Shown here piece by piece: positions 12,312-21,843 of a stretch of DNA of 36,432 nucleotides (positions within the stretch are counted from its first letter, which is position 1; each line of letters begins with the position of its first letter). The position numbers and the translations under genes were made by a program. The stretch is from assembly GCF_001720395.1 (NCBI RefSeq), contig NZ_MDTU01000001.1, forward strand, positions 827,715-864,146, given 5' to 3'. The notes below the pieces were generated by a model. The model was given only the letters and a program-made list of their open reading frames with translations. It was not told the origin of the DNA and made no database searches. This DNA comes from Piscirickettsia litoralis (GTDB lineage: Bacteria > Pseudomonadota > Gammaproteobacteria > Piscirickettsiales > Piscirickettsiaceae).

Positions 12312-13534
12312 ACTTTGGCATAAGAAGAGTGATTAACCATTGTTCGAATAAGTACAATTAATATACACATCACTAAAACAACCACTAAAGCAAATAAGGG
12401 GACTTTCCAGTAAAGCCCAACTTGAAGCCAGCCTGCAATCAAAGCGGCTAAAAAGCCCATCATCATCGCAATAAAGCTCGTCACTGATGATGTTGTTGAC
12501 TTATCCTCAGCACGTTGAACAATTACAGCAACAGCTGTTGATAACACCATCGGCAACCCCATATAAGTGATCGATAGTGCTAAGAAAAAACCCAATGTAT
12601 ATGAGTAAAAGAAAAAACCAATCACCGTTAGCGCAATGACTCCAGTTAATGATATCACTCCACCAATCATTTTAACTTGAATGGCAGTTAAACTATGGCT
12701 TAATCGACCTGTAATAAAATTACCCAACACATACCCAGCAGTCACTAACAAAAAGCTAAAACCAAAATAAACAGGTGTTAATTTCATTTCTTGTAGAGCG
12801 ATGATCGGTAAAACTGCGGCCATCATATAAACCACTGCATTTGTCATCCCCCATAACAAAGCATAAGGATAAATCACTTTATCTAAAATAACATTTTGAT
12901 ATTGCATAATTAGCGGCTTAAATTTTATATTATCTCGAGAGTAATTGGTCGCTGTTTCTGGGAGCTTCCATGCAAAAATTAATGCGATCACATAATACAA
13001 TAATAAAAACTCAAAACAACTCCTCCAACCCAATACACCCGTTAATTCACCTCCTACAGCGATTGCAATTCCTGGCAATATTGCAAACGCTGTAGTCACA
13101 TATGCGGTAACCCGTCTCGCTTTTGGGCCATCATAGTAATCATTAATCATAGTAAACGTTATATTCAAACCACAACCCGCACCAAAGGACATAATCAAAC
13201 GCCCAACCAGAAGCACCTCAATATTAGTTGCAAAGCTCGATAGGATTGAGCCAATAATTGACAAACCAAGCCCAAAATAAAGTGCTCTTTTACGCCCAAA
13301 TGCATTCGCAATGGGCCCATAAATTAATTGGCTCAATGCATAACCTAAGACAAATAAAGTCACAACCCACTCAGCAATATGAGCAGGTATCGAATAAGCA
13401 GATGCAATTTCTGATAACGCTGGCGAAGGTAAAACAGAGCCTACAGAAGCCAAAGACACCATTACAATTAAGCTTACCAAAGGTAACTTATTATTTTCAT
13501 TCACTTTAACTTTATTAAATAAACGATCAGCCAT
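12308..13534 (-). CDS. MFS drug exporter, Bcr/CflA-like
   Basis: About 408 residues with roughly twelve hydrophobic segments and the motif-A-like loop GPIANAFGRKRAL between helices 2 and 3, typical of the 12-helix DHA1 (Bcr/CflA) proton-coupled exporters. The start is placed at MADRLF (13534) because AGGAGA lies 6-7 bases upstream; an ATG five codons earlier lies before that ribosome site. It diverges from a LysR-type regulator with palindromes in between, a layout usual for a regulator controlling its neighbour. The substrate cannot be told from sequence. Its stop overlaps the end of the convergent histidine kinase gene. Confidence 0.85.
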   Translation of the reverse strand: MADRLFNKVKVNENNKLPLVSLIVMVSLASVGSVLPSPALSEIASAYSIPAHIAEWVVTLFVLGYALSQLIYGPIANAFGRKRALYFGLGLSIIGSILSSFATNIEVLLVGRLIMSFGAGCGLNITFTMINDYYDGPKARRVTAYVTTAFAILPGIAIAVGGELTGVLGWRSCFEFLLLYYVIALIFAWKLPETATNYSRDNIKFKPLIMQYQNVILDKVIYPYALLWGMTNAVVYMMAAVLPIIALQEMKLTPVYFGFSFLLVTAGYVLGNFITGRLSHSLTAIQVKMIGGVISLTGVIALTVIGFFFYSYTLGFFLALSITYMGLPMVLSTAVAVIVQRAEDKSTTSSVTSFIAMMMGFLAALIAGWLQVGLYWKVPLFALVVVLVMCILIVLIRTMVNHSSYAKV

Positions 13535-13579
13535 CAAAACTCTCCTCATTTCGATGACTCATAGTAATCGTATTATAAA

Positions 13580-13598
13580 TATATTAAAATTTAATATA
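13580..13598. promoter_or_regulatory. Palindrome, candidate LysR-type operator 1
   Basis: TATATTAAA-A-TTTAATATA is a perfect 9-base inverted repeat around one A, in the MFS/LysR intergenic gap nearer the MFS gene. It fits the A/T-rich T-N11-A pattern of LysR-type sites. Confidence 0.5.
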
Positions 13599-13609
13599 AT
13601 CTTATTATT

Positions 13610-13626
13610 ATTAACTTAAAGTTAAT
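13610..13626. promoter_or_regulatory. Palindrome, candidate LysR-type operator 2
   Basis: ATTAACTT-A-AAGTTAAT is a perfect 8-base inverted repeat around one A, centred 29 bases from operator 1 and 37 bases before the LysR start. Two spaced dyads are typical of LysR recognition and activation sites. Confidence 0.5.
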
Positions 13627-13654
13627 TAAAAACGATAGGTATAAAAATCTAAAT

Positions 13655-14548
13655 ATGTACTACAGCATCCGCCAAATCGAAGTATTTTTTAAAACCTCAC
13701 AAACCTTAAGCATCACCCAAACAGCAAAAGCATTGAATATGACAGTCCCTGCCGCTTGGAAGCATATTCACAATTTAGAGCAACTCTGCCAAAAACAATT
13801 ATTTTCACGTCATGGTAAGAAATTTTTACTCACTCCAGAAGGAGCTGAGCTTGCAAGAGGTGCCGAAGTTTTTTTACAGGCAAAAGATCAATTTTCAGCA
13901 TCAATCAATGAGCTTAACCAAGAAGAGCAAGCAACAATTCGCCTATCGATCACCAATACTTTCCAAAGCACTATTTTTATGCTGTTGAGTCCTTTTTTAG
14001 AACAGTACCCCCATGTCCAATTAGATTTGACCGTTGATAAGTGGGGAGATCAGCAAGTCGAGCTTGAAAATAATCGTCATGATTTTTATATTATTAGCGA
14101 CCCACTTACCTATAGTCAGGATTGGGAAACTTACTCATTATTCGAGTTCGAATTTGTTCTTACCGTATCTTCCGCCCACCCTTTAGCAAGCAAAAAGAAA
14201 ATAGACCTAGCAGACTTAGCAACGGTACAGTTTTTAACGACTCGTCTGCAGTCTCCTACGAAAATCCGCCAAAAAAAGCTGATGACTCAATGGGGAGCGA
14301 CAAAATCACCTTTGTACTTAGATTCATACATGGCAATTCGTGAAGCGGCTAAGGCCAATATCGGCGTTGCAATTTTACCAATCACTACCCTAGCTGAAGA
14401 TATAAAGACTAAAAAACTCAAAGTATTACCTTACAAAATAGATGATTTTTCAGCAAAACTTGTTTTAATAAACAGAAAAAACAAATACCAAAGTCGCGCG
14501 CATAAATTATTTAAAGACTTCTTGATACAGAGAACCAAAACAACCTAG
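13655..14548 (+). CDS. LysR-family transcriptional regulator
   Basis: The 297 residues are standard for the family. The N-terminal winged helix-turn-helix (residues 1-60) has IRQIEVFFKTSQTLSITQTA, MTVPAAWKHIHNLE and LFSRHGKKFLLTPEG. The rest is the periplasmic-binding-protein-like effector domain, with FLEQYP, HPLAS and the late GVAILP segment. The canonical helix-turn-helix glutamine before Pro-Ala is Thr-Val here, and Lys-His replaces the usual Ser-Arg, so DNA specificity may differ from common relatives. It is divergent from the MFS exporter, which it probably regulates together with itself. The ribosome site is weak (AGG about 15 bases upstream). Confidence 0.88.
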   Translation: MYYSIRQIEVFFKTSQTLSITQTAKALNMTVPAAWKHIHNLEQLCQKQLFSRHGKKFLLTPEGAELARGAEVFLQAKDQFSASINELNQEEQATIRLSITNTFQSTIFMLLSPFLEQYPHVQLDLTVDKWGDQQVELENNRHDFYIISDPLTYSQDWETYSLFEFEFVLTVSSAHPLASKKKIDLADLATVQFLTTRLQSPTKIRQKKLMTQWGATKSPLYLDSYMAIREAAKANIGVAILPITTLAEDIKTKKLKVLPYKIDDFSAKLVLINRKNKYQSRAHKLFKDFLIQRTKTT

Positions 14549-14702
14549 CCAATACACGCAGATTAATAGGACAAGAACCTCAAGCAAAGCTGTGATGATA
14601 ACAAGGCTTCAAGCTCAAGACTCATCTCTCTCAAGCGCTATCAATTCGGGCCAAATTGGTTTAACATGCGGTAAGGTTTATATGCAGGTTTAATGATAAA
14701 AA

Positions 14703-16430
14703 ATGAAGACAAGTCAATATCTAATTACAACATTAAAAGAAACGCCGGCTGATGCTGAGCTCGTCAGTCATCAGTTGATGCTACGCGCAGGCTTAATTCG
14801 CCGCTTGGCCTCTGGCCTCTATACATGGATGCCATTAGGTCTGCGTGTTCTACGCAAGGTAGAAAATATCGTCCGTAATGAAATGAATAAAGCCGGTGCC
14901 ATCGAAATGCTCATGACCTGCTCACAACCTGCAGAGTTATGGCAAGAATCTGGTCGTTGGGATAAATATGGCGCAGAATTACTACGTATGAAAGATCGCC
15001 ACCAGCGTGATTTTTGCTTTGGCCCAACTCATGAAGAAGTGATTACAGATCTTGTCCGTCGTGAACTTTCCAGCTATAAAGAATTACCCGTCACACTTTT
15101 CCAAATTCAAACCAAATTCCGCGATGAAATTCGCCCACGTTTTGGGGTGATGCGCTCACGTGAATTTTTAATGAAAGATGCTTATTCTTTCCATAGTGAT
15201 CGCCAAAGCCTGGAAGAAACTTATCAGGCCATGTACAGTGCTTATAGTGATATTTTCAACAAATTAGGCTTAAAGTTCCGTGCGGTTATTGCTGATAATG
15301 GTTCGATTGGCGGCTCTGCCTCACATGAATTTCATGTCCTGGCCGATGCCGGTGAAGACTTAATTGCCTACAGTGATCAAAGCGATTACGCTGCCAATGT
15401 TGAAAAAGCCGTCGCGCTTGCACCCAGCACTGAACGTCCACAAGCCAGCGCAGAACTCATCCTAGTCGATACGCCGATCCAACGCTCAATCAAAGATGTC
15501 TGTGAATTACTCGGCTGCCAAGCCAATCAAACAGTAAAAACATTATTAGTTCAAGGCAGCGAAGAAAACACGCTCGTTGCCCTCGTTGTTCGCGGTGATC
15601 ACGAGCTAAATGAAATTAAAGCTGAACACTTGCCTGAAGTCGCAAGCCCTCTCACCCTCGCAACAGACCAGCAAATAACAACAACAATGGGCGCTGAAGC
15701 TGGTTTCATTGGCCCTGTGAACAGCAAAGTCACTGTGATTGTTGATACGGATGCCGCGCAGCTTGCTGATTTTGTCTGTGGTGCCAATCAAAATGGCAAA
15801 CACTACCAAGGGGTCAACTGGCAACGTGATGCAGAATATCACTATATTACCGACCTACGCACCGTTATTGCCGGTGATGCAAGCCCTGATGGCAAAGGTA
15901 CACTGCATATGGCGCGAGGCATCGAGGTCGGCCATATTTTCCAACTTGGTAATAATTACTCTAAAGCCATGCAAGCGACAGTGCTTGATGAAAACGGCAA
16001 GCAAAAAACCCTTGAGATGGGGTGCTATGGCATTGGTGTGTCACGTATTATCGCTGCGGCTATCGAACAAAACCATGATGATAATGGCATTATCTGGCCG
16101 AGTGCGATGGCGCCTTTCCAAGTGGTGATCATTGGTATTAACTACAATAAGTCTACCGAAGTTAAACAAGCCGCTGATCGGCTCTATCAAACGATGCAAC
16201 AACAAGGTATAGAGGTGATCCTCGATGATCGCAAAGAGCGTCCCGGCGTTCTTTTTGCCGATGCCGACTTAATTGGTATTCCGCACCGCATTATCATCGG
16301 CGATCGTGGCCTTAAAAATGGGCAAGTTGAATATAAATCACGCAGAGCAGGCAACAGCGAAGATATTAACCTGGACGATGCTCTTGGCTTTATTCAAAAT
16401 AAATTGCAGTTGCAATCGCAACCGTCTTAA
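14703..16430 (+). CDS. proS: ProS, prolyl-tRNA synthetase
   Basis: The 575-residue class II enzyme charges tRNA-Pro with proline in the cytoplasm. The bacterial-type arrangement is complete: the catalytic core with motif 2 ([25 protein letters not shown], shown here as its parts [10 protein letters not shown] and [10 protein letters not shown]), the YbaK-like editing insertion around residues 240-400, EVGHIFQLG, motif 3 [10 protein letters not shown], and a C-terminal anticodon-binding domain with [10 protein letters not shown]. Length is normal (about 570). The intergenic leader contains TTGGTT-17-TATATG ending 18 bases before the ATG, which would leave a very short untranslated leader. A hairpin after the stop is probably the terminator. 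Confidence 0.97.
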   Translation: MKTSQYLITTLKETPADAELVSHQLMLRAGLIRRLASGLYTWMPLGLRVLRKVENIVRNEMNKAGAIEMLMTCSQPAELWQESGRWDKYGAELLRMKDRHQRDFCFGPTHEEVITDLVRRELSSYKELPVTLFQIQTKFRDEIRPRFGVMRSREFLMKDAYSFHSDRQSLEETYQAMYSAYSDIFNKLGLKFRAVIADNGSIGGSASHEFHVLADAGEDLIAYSDQSDYAANVEKAVALAPSTERPQASAELILVDTPIQRSIKDVCELLGCQANQTVKTLLVQGSEENTLVALVVRGDHELNEIKAEHLPEVASPLTLATDQQITTTMGAEAGFIGPVNSKVTVIVDTDAAQLADFVCGANQNGKHYQGVNWQRDAEYHYITDLRTVIAGDASPDGKGTLHMARGIEVGHIFQLGNNYSKAMQATVLDENGKQKTLEMGCYGIGVSRIIAAAIEQNHDDNGIIWPSAMAPFQVVIIGINYNKSTEVKQAADRLYQTMQQQGIEVILDDRKERPGVLFADADLIGIPHRIIIGDRGLKNGQVEYKSRRAGNSEDINLDDALGFIQNKLQLQSQPS

Positions 16431-16449
16431 TACCTCTAAAACCAGGCAA

Positions 16450-16479
16450 AAGTGAGGCTGCTCTTGCTGCACCTCACTT
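16450..16479. terminator. Hairpin after proS, possibly bidirectional
   Basis: The stem AAGTGAGG / CCTCACTT with a 14-base internal loop sits 19 bases past the proS stop and 14 bases from the end of the convergent small gene. T-rich sequence follows on the plus strand. It probably serves proS and may serve both. Confidence 0.6.
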
Positions 16480-16493
16480 CTATATTTTATGCT

Positions 16494-16793
16494 TTATTGA
16501 CTTAAATACCGATTAATATCTTGCAGGCGTACCGATAAACGCACCATACAATCACGCATACTCATGTAAGTCACACCGATAAAAAATACCCCGGCAAAAA
16601 GGCTCGACCATGAAGCAAAATGGCTCACATTTTCCCAAGACCAATACATAGACACGACGGTTACCAAGCCAATCAAGCTCATTAGACTCAAATAAAACCC
16701 TCGCTGATATGTAATTTCACTTTTTGCTTCATCTTGAATTTGCAATAGGCTGTATTTGTCTGCTTTAGAGTTTCTATCCATAAATTCAAACAT
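16494..16793 (-). CDS. Small two-helix membrane protein, unknown function
   Basis: The 99-residue protein is preceded by a near-perfect AGGAGG ribosome site 7 bases before the ATG (16801-16806), which supports it as a real gene. A charged N-terminal segment (MFEFMDRNSKADKYSL) is followed by two membrane helices (about residues 31-50 and 58-77), then a basic tail with MRDCMVRLSVRLQDINRYL. I do not recognise a family. It stands alone between the ends of proS and icd, with 273 bases between it and the icd terminator, so it probably has its own promoter. Confidence 0.7.
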   Translation of the reverse strand: MFEFMDRNSKADKYSLLQIQDEAKSEITYQRGFYLSLMSLIGLVTVVSMYWSWENVSHFASWSSLFAGVFFIGVTYMSMRDCMVRLSVRLQDINRYLSQ

Positions 16794-17066
16794 CAGCTAA
16801 CCTCCTGGTCTGCACTAAAATTCTATCCTAACAAGCATCCTGCTTGTTATTCCATAATATAAAACAGCTCACAATAAGTCCAAGGTTAACAAGGTAAATG
16901 TTTTTAAAATTTTTCTAAACAGAAAAATCTGAGCCTGCTATAACAATAGTCTTTAATCACCTAATTCTATCGACATCTTGCACAAAAGATCATTTCACAT
17001 ACGCTTGTGATAACACTAGGAAGAAGCCGACGGAGCCAAATTATAAACACGCTTCACTATAAATAA
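16794..17066. other. Non-coding gap upstream of small membrane gene
   Basis: No gene is seen. Besides the AGGAGG site of the small membrane gene, it holds two short hairpins: AACAAGCA-TCC-TGCTTGTT at 16830-16848 and ATTTTTCT-AAAC-AGAAAAAT at 16909-16928. Both would lie in the leader or promoter of the leftward gene. No convincing -35/-10 pair was found. Confidence 0.4.
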
Positions 17067-17091
17067 AAAAGCACCTATAACAGGTGCTTTT
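17067..17091 (-). terminator. Intrinsic terminator of icd
   Basis: A perfect 10-base stem AAAAGCACCT / AGGTGCTTTT with a 5-base loop lies 52 bases past the icd stop. On the minus strand it is followed by a TTTTTTATTT tract, so it has all the parts of a strong rho-independent terminator. Confidence 0.85.
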
Positions 17092-17142
17092 CTCATACTT
17101 TATTAAAGCAAATAATAATGAAACAAAAAAATCTAGTTCAAA

Positions 17143-18390
17143 TTACATGTGCTCAATAATCACATTACCAAACTCAGAGCAGCTCACTTTAGTCGCTCCT
17201 GGCATTAAACGCTCAAAGTCATACGTTACACGCTTAGACTCAATCGCACCTTCCATACCCTTAACAACAAGATCAGCAGCTTTTGTCCAGCCCATATGAC
17301 GCAACATCATTTCAGCAGAGAGAATCAATGAACCAGGATTCACCTTATCTTGACCGGCATATTTTGGAGCCGTGCCGTGAGTTGCTTCAAATACAGCGAC
17401 TTTGTCATTCGAGTTTGCACCAGGTGCAATACCGATACCGCCGACTTGTGCAGCCAATGCATCAGAAACATAGTCACCATTTAGGTTCAATGTCGCAACA
17501 ACATCGTACTCTGCTGGGCGCAATAAGATTTGCTGTAAAAATGCATCGGCAATTGAATCTTTAATGATGATTTCTTTACCTGTCTTAGGGTTCTTAAATG
17601 AGCACCAAGGGCCACCATCGATTTCTTTAGCACCGAACTTGGTCTTAGCCACTTCATAACCCCAGTCTTTAAATGCACCTTCGGTAAACTTCATAATGTT
17701 ACCTTTGTGCACTAAAGTGACAGAGTCACGGTCATTATCAATCGCATATTGAATCGCACGCTCTACTAAACGAGAAGTACCGTCCTTAGAAACAGGTTTC
17801 ACACCAATGCCTGATGTTTCAGGGAAGCGAATTTTAGTCACACCCATTTGATTGATGAAAAAGTCAATGACTTTTTTCGCTTCAGGCGTACCGGACTGCC
17901 ATTCAATACCTGCATAAATATCTTCTGAATTTTCACGGAAGATCACCATGTCTGTTTTTTCAGGCTCTTTTAATGGACTTGGTGTTCCTTGATAATAGCG
18001 TACTGGACGCAAGCATACATATAAATCAAGCTCTTGACGAATTGCAACGTTCAAAGAACGAAAACCGCCCCCCACAGGCGTTGTTAATGGGCCTTTGATA
18101 GAAACAGCGTAGTCTTTTAATGCAGCAAATGTTTCTTGTGGCAACCAGTCACCATTATACTTTTCATTGGCTTTTTCACCGGCATAGACTTCCATCCAAG
18201 CGATCTGGCGATCGCCACCGTAAGCTTTTTCTACGGCGGTATCAACCACTTTTTTCATCACAGGTGTTACATCAACACCGATACCATCACCTTCGATAAA
18301 AGGAATAATTGGGTTATTAGGAACATTCAATGCACCACTTGCATCAAAAGTAATCTTCTCTCCCCCAGCAGGAACTTGGATATTAGACAT
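17143..18390 (-). CDS. icd: Icd, NADP-dependent isocitrate dehydrogenase
   Basis: The 415-residue TCA-cycle enzyme converts isocitrate to 2-oxoglutarate with NADP+. It begins [13 protein letters not shown]; active-site segment [17 protein letters not shown] carries S112, equivalent to the serine phosphorylated by AceK in E. coli (S113), and other conserved parts are [26 protein letters not shown], the [16 protein letters not shown] metal-binding Asp region, and [12 protein letters not shown]. It is full length. GAGG lies 8 bases before the ATG, a good promoter lies upstream and a strong terminator downstream, so it is a single-gene unit. No aceK is in view. Confidence 0.97.
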   Translation of the reverse strand: MSNIQVPAGGEKITFDASGALNVPNNPIIPFIEGDGIGVDVTPVMKKVVDTAVEKAYGGDRQIAWMEVYAGEKANEKYNGDWLPQETFAALKDYAVSIKGPLTTPVGGGFRSLNVAIRQELDLYVCLRPVRYYQGTPSPLKEPEKTDMVIFRENSEDIYAGIEWQSGTPEAKKVIDFFINQMGVTKIRFPETSGIGVKPVSKDGTSRLVERAIQYAIDNDRDSVTLVHKGNIMKFTEGAFKDWGYEVAKTKFGAKEIDGGPWCSFKNPKTGKEIIIKDSIADAFLQQILLRPAEYDVVATLNLNGDYVSDALAAQVGGIGIAPGANSNDKVAVFEATHGTAPKYAGQDKVNPGSLILSAEMMLRHMGWTKAADLVVKGMEGAIESKRVTYDFERLMPGATKVSCSEFGNVIIEHM

Positions 18391-18433
18391 ATTTTATTTC
18401 CTCAATTCGGCTTACTCTTAAATTCAGCTTGCT

Positions 18434-18463
18434 ATTATACACGCCTGTGCAAGCAACTCACAA
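18434..18463 (-). promoter_or_regulatory. icd: Sigma-70-type promoter of icd
   Basis: On the minus strand, TTGTGA (4 of 6 to consensus) and a perfect TATAAT are separated by 18 bases. Transcription would start near 18427, leaving a leader of about 37 bases with the ribosome site. Confidence 0.65.
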
Positions 18464-18600
18464 ATATCTTACATGGATTTTTATCACAAAGCCTATGATC
18501 TATAAGTATTACTACAAGCCATGTTAGCTAAACTTACAGCTATAACTTACTCGCAGTAGCATCTAACACTGAATACGATATACGATCAACACAGCCCTTT

Positions 18601-19404
18601 CTATTTTAGTTCAGAGAAATATTTCTCACTCAATGTATTTATCTCGCCTGACGCTCTGATCTTCCCTATTTCCTGCCAAATACGAGTGGCGAGCTTAGGA
18701 TGGTTTCTAACAAACTGTTTAGATAACATTAAGTAATAATTTTTGGTCTTTATCGGTGGCTCAATTTTAACAATATCCCGGTAAATATTCTGATCTTTCT
18801 TTAAATAAAAATCCCCTGATAATGAGAAAATTGCGGCGACCTTAACTCGACCTAATTTTAACAAGTGAAAAGCCTCAGCGACAGTAGAGACTTCAACCAC
18901 CCTCACATTCATATTCTTTAAATCTTCAGCAATCGAAAAGCCACGAATCGTCACAACTTTCATTTTTGGAGAGTGAGGTAATAACTGCTTATTTTCAAAA
19001 CTTAACTTTGAAGATTTCAGTCCATAGAAAGAATAGGAATTTGCATAACTTTTTTTCGATGCATCAACATGCCCCTCTATCATAGGGTAAACACCATACC
19101 TTTCTCGTACACGCTTAAAACTTGCATTGAATACGCCATCCACTTGATTAGCTCCAAGCGAAACAAGCGCACGCTTCCACGGCATGCGAACTAGCTTTAC
19201 TGTTAAATTTAAGCGCTTCGCTGCTAGTTTAACAATATCTACAGCAAGACCTGGTAATAACGTCGGAATCGTTTGCCCATTGCCAAGCTGATAAGGAAAA
19301 TTCTCTGAATCTTGATAGGCAAATGTTAGTGTTTCTTTTGCAAGAGCTGGCACACTCAACAATAGCAAGTGTAACCAAAATATGAATAAAGATAATATTT
19401 TCAT
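18601..19404 (-). CDS. Periplasmic solute-binding protein (SBP_bac_3-like)
   Basis: The 267-residue protein has a signal peptide (MKILSLF...SVPALA, cleavage predicted after residue 22) and the family-3 periplasmic binding fold: FAYQDSENFPYQLG near the start, PGLAVDIVKLAAKRLNL (about 49-65), a W-K-RAL segment, and a DGVFNASF loop (about 90-100). No permease or ATPase gene lies beside it, so it is not an obvious ABC transporter component. Its ATG overlaps the TGA of the PilZ gene by four bases (ATGA), so it is translationally coupled to the motA-motB-PilZ operon. Such stand-alone proteins can act in sensing. The ligand is unknown. Confidence 0.82.
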   Translation of the reverse strand: MKILSLFIFWLHLLLLSVPALAKETLTFAYQDSENFPYQLGNGQTIPTLLPGLAVDIVKLAAKRLNLTVKLVRMPWKRALVSLGANQVDGVFNASFKRVRERYGVYPMIEGHVDASKKSYANSYSFYGLKSSKLSFENKQLLPHSPKMKVVTIRGFSIAEDLKNMNVRVVEVSTVAEAFHLLKLGRVKVAAIFSLSGDFYLKKDQNIYRDIVKIEPPIKTKNYYLMLSKQFVRNHPKLATRIWQEIGKIRASGEINTLSEKYFSELK

Positions 19405-20024
19405 TTTTTTTGTCCATCTCGCCGATCATCGCTGCTATCTGTCATCCGCTCTAATTCAGCCTTCTGTGCTTGAATGATTTTTGTCTGTTTATGCAATAAA
19501 TGCTGAATTAATGTCTCTTGATCCTCGTCCAAAATAACATCAAAATTTACAGCAACATGATAGAGTTCACCTCGCAGCTCACAAGAAACGATCGTGCCAA
19601 AGGTCCGGATATACACATAACGGGGTAATAAGAAAAAATTAACTTCCAACTGGCTGGTTGCAGGAGGCTTCAGAGCTTCAAAAGCAACTCCTGTCGCACT
19701 AAGACTGACTTTTTCCGGTTCTTTTTGACGTTTATCATCACCATACAAGTTTTGATAAGCCTGTATTTTGTGCATAAATAAATCAATACGCTCATTCATT
19801 AAATCCAAACATACCGCAATTTCAGGAGAGCGATTTTTTAACTGAGAAATCGACGTTTGTAATTTTTGTTCAATGCGATAAAGCTCACCACCTTGACCAT
19901 ACTCTTTTTCTTGGCTAAGCCGTTCTATTCCTGCAACAAGCTCTTCAGGAGAAACAGATTTCCACTCTAAAATGACTTGGTCATCCAACCTAAAGTAACG
20001 CCGCCGTCCATCTTCATCACTCAT
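19401..20024 (-). CDS. PilZ-type c-di-GMP-binding protein
   Basis: About 207 residues. The N-terminal RRRYFRLDD provides the RxxxR c-di-GMP-binding motif, and SLSATGVAFEA (about 108-118) stands for the (D/N)xSxxG motif, with Ala in place of the usual Gly-Ile context. A helical insert with predicted coiled coil lies in between (about 40-95), and the tail is charged and helical. The start is the ATG at 20024, 5-6 bases after AAGGGGG; a TTG one codon earlier is possible. It is 36 bases after motB, so it probably links c-di-GMP to flagellar motor control, as YcgR-type proteins do. Confidence 0.8.
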   Translation of the reverse strand: MSDEDGRRRYFRLDDQVILEWKSVSPEELVAGIERLSQEKEYGQGGELYRIEQKLQTSISQLKNRSPEIAVCLDLMNERIDLFMHKIQAYQNLYGDDKRQKEPEKVSLSATGVAFEALKPPATSQLEVNFFLLPRYVYIRTFGTIVSCELRGELYHVAVNFDVILDEDQETLIQHLLHKQTKIIQAQKAELERMTDSSDDRRDGQKK

Positions 20025-20060
20025 CAAATCCCCCTTCTTCTTTCAGGCCAGTGATTGTTA

Positions 20061-20928
20061 TTAGAAATCATCAGGCAGTCCTATTTCTTCATCATCAATC
20101 GAGAAATCTCCCCCTTCTTCATCTTTGCCAAAGACAACCGTAATCTCAACACGGCGATTTTTCGAACGATTTTCAGCCTTCTTGTTGTCTGCTAGGGGCT
20201 TCGTATCTGCATAACCGACAACGGTAAAGCGTTTTTGATCTAAGCCTTCATCACGAAATAAAGCTAAAGCCACCGACACAGCACGCTCTGCCGATAAATC
20301 CCAGTTAGAACGAAAACGCGCATTAGAGATACGCAAGTTGTCCGTGTGTCCTGCAACGATGATACTGCCTTTTGTTTTCTTTAATACATTGGCAATTTTT
20401 GCGATAACGGGCAAAAAAGTAGGCCGAACTAGCTCAGAACCCGACTGAAAGCTCTCCCCTTCTTTTAGGCGAATAATGACTTTTTTATCCTCAAGCTTCA
20501 CTGAAATTTTATTCTCTTGAACTTCTGTTGCCAACTCACGCTTAGCAACATTTTCAAACTCTTTCGCTTTTTTACTTGCTTCTTTATCCTGAACCTGATC
20601 GGTTGGATTCAGTTCAGGGCGCTTTTCTTTCGCTACCTGCTGAATCGTTTTAACCGGCGTTGGCACGGGCTTGCCCGGACTGAACTCCTGCTTGATAACA
20701 CTCGTTCCCTTAGGAATATCTTCAACACGGATTTGCCGTTGCACCCCAAAAGCAAACTTCATGCTGCCAGCCACCCGCTTATATTTTTGCACGTCCATTT
20801 CTGAAAATGATAATAATAAGACAAAAAAACACATCAGCAGAGACATTAAATCGGCAAAGGTCGCAAGCCATGGGGGGCAGGCCGGCGGGGCATTCTTCTT
20901 CAGGCTCGTCATCATCAGCACTGCTCAT
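20061..20928 (-). CDS. motB: MotB/PomB, flagellar stator, N-terminal frameshift as read
   Basis: The stator subunit anchors the motor to peptidoglycan. One membrane helix, PPWLATFADLMSLLMCFF, carries the ion-binding Asp (D26 in the corrected numbering). A linker and an OmpA/MotB domain (about 150-270) with VAGHTDNLRISN follow. The longest single open frame begins at 20921 with an atypical MLMMTSLKKNAPP N-terminus. Reading from ATG 20928 instead gives MSSADDDEPEEECPAG, a typical acidic N-terminus, but needs one base fewer in the G6 run at 20872-20877 (plus strand). With that correction the gene starts 3 bases after motA and is 288 residues. The LMSLLMCFFVLL helix is of the sodium (PomB) type. 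Confidence 0.9.
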
Positions 20929-20931
20929 GTG

Positions 20932-21693
20932 CTAGATCTCTTCTTCAACCGGGCGTTTTGCTGCCGGTAAATAATTCATCAACACATCGCTAAGCACTCT
21001 AGGGTTTTGCCCAGCTTGAATACCAAGAACTGCATCAATCACGAGCCCCTTAGCCGTGTACTCTTCCTCACTTCGCAGCCTTAACTTACCTCCAATCGGC
21101 GCACAAAACATATTCGCAATCATCGCACCATAGAGCGTTGTTAATAAAGCAACCGCCATCGCCGGGCCAATTGACTTTGGGTCATCCATATTCGATAACA
21201 TCTGCACAAGGCCAATCAAGGTGCCAATCATCCCCATCGCCGGAGCAATCACTTCCATTGTTTTGAAAATACTTTGTGCCGTTTTATGACGCTCAAGCGT
21301 TAAACTCATGTCTTTTCTCATCGTCGCTCGAACAACATCTGCTTCCTGTCCATCAACAAGCATTTGTATGCCTTTTTGCATGAACGGATCTGGAATTTCT
21401 GCACCTTCAAGAGAGAGTAAGCCACCTTTGCGTGCAGCATCTGCAAGCTCGACTGACTTTTCAATTAAATCACCTAATTTAGGAAGCTTGGTTAAAAATG
21501 CCTTCATCGCAATTTTGATCGCGCTAAAAAACTGCCCCATGCCATAAAACATCATAACCACAAAAACACTGCCCCCCATCACGATCAACAAAGAGGGAAC
21601 ATTGATAAAAATACCAATGTCTCCACCCAGTATCATCGCCATCATGATGATGCCAATTGCACCTAACATTCCGAGCAGGGTCGCTAAATCCAA
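20932..21693 (-). CDS. motA: MotA/PomA, flagellar stator ion channel
   Basis: The 253-residue inner-membrane protein has four hydrophobic segments (about 1-23, 28-50, 150-170, 180-200) and the conserved PAMGMIGTLIGLVQML and ALLTTLYGAMIANMF helices of the sodium-driven PomA type. With MotB it converts ion flow into flagellar rotation. The start is a TTG, supported by AGAGGT 7 bases upstream (21701-21706) and by the normal PomA N-terminus (MDLATLLG). motB follows after 3 bases, then PilZ and a binding-protein gene. The divergent neighbour is ispA. Confidence 0.93.
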   Translation of the reverse strand: MDLATLLGMLGAIGIIMMAMILGGDIGIFINVPSLLIVMGGSVFVVMMFYGMGQFFSAIKIAMKAFLTKLPKLGDLIEKSVELADAARKGGLLSLEGAEIPDPFMQKGIQMLVDGQEADVVRATMRKDMSLTLERHKTAQSIFKTMEVIAPAMGMIGTLIGLVQMLSNMDDPKSIGPAMAVALLTTLYGAMIANMFCAPIGGKLRLRSEEEYTAKGLVIDAVLGIQAGQNPRVLSDVLMNYLPAAKRPVEEEI

Positions 21694-21777
21694 GCTCTAT
21701 ACCTCTAACGGTCGCTTTTCCCCTCTAACCCTTAATTGTAGTCCATTGTTGATAGAATCAGGCGGCTATAGCGCCGC

Positions 21778-21806
21778 TTCATTCTCTTTTAAAATCACGT
21801 TACAAT
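21778..21806 (+). promoter_or_regulatory. ispA: Likely promoter of ispA
   Basis: TTCATT and TACAAT are spaced by exactly 17 bases, placing a start near 21813 and a leader of about 30 bases. The -10 box is good and the -35 weak. A small GC hairpin (GCGGC/GCCGC, 21762-21777) lies just upstream. Confidence 0.5.
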
Positions 21807-21843
21807 AGCGCCTGCAAATATTGACGAATAGCGGTAACACCTT

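Noticed and set aside
16450-17091. Several hairpins that could suggest an integron site or small RNA
   Set aside because: The strong ones fit terminators of proS and icd, and there are no attC or sRNA hallmarks.
21694-21777. Sigma-28 flagellar promoter for motA
   Set aside because: TAAAAGAG then 11 bases then GCTATAGC has a plausible first box, but the second matches only two positions of GCCGATAA.
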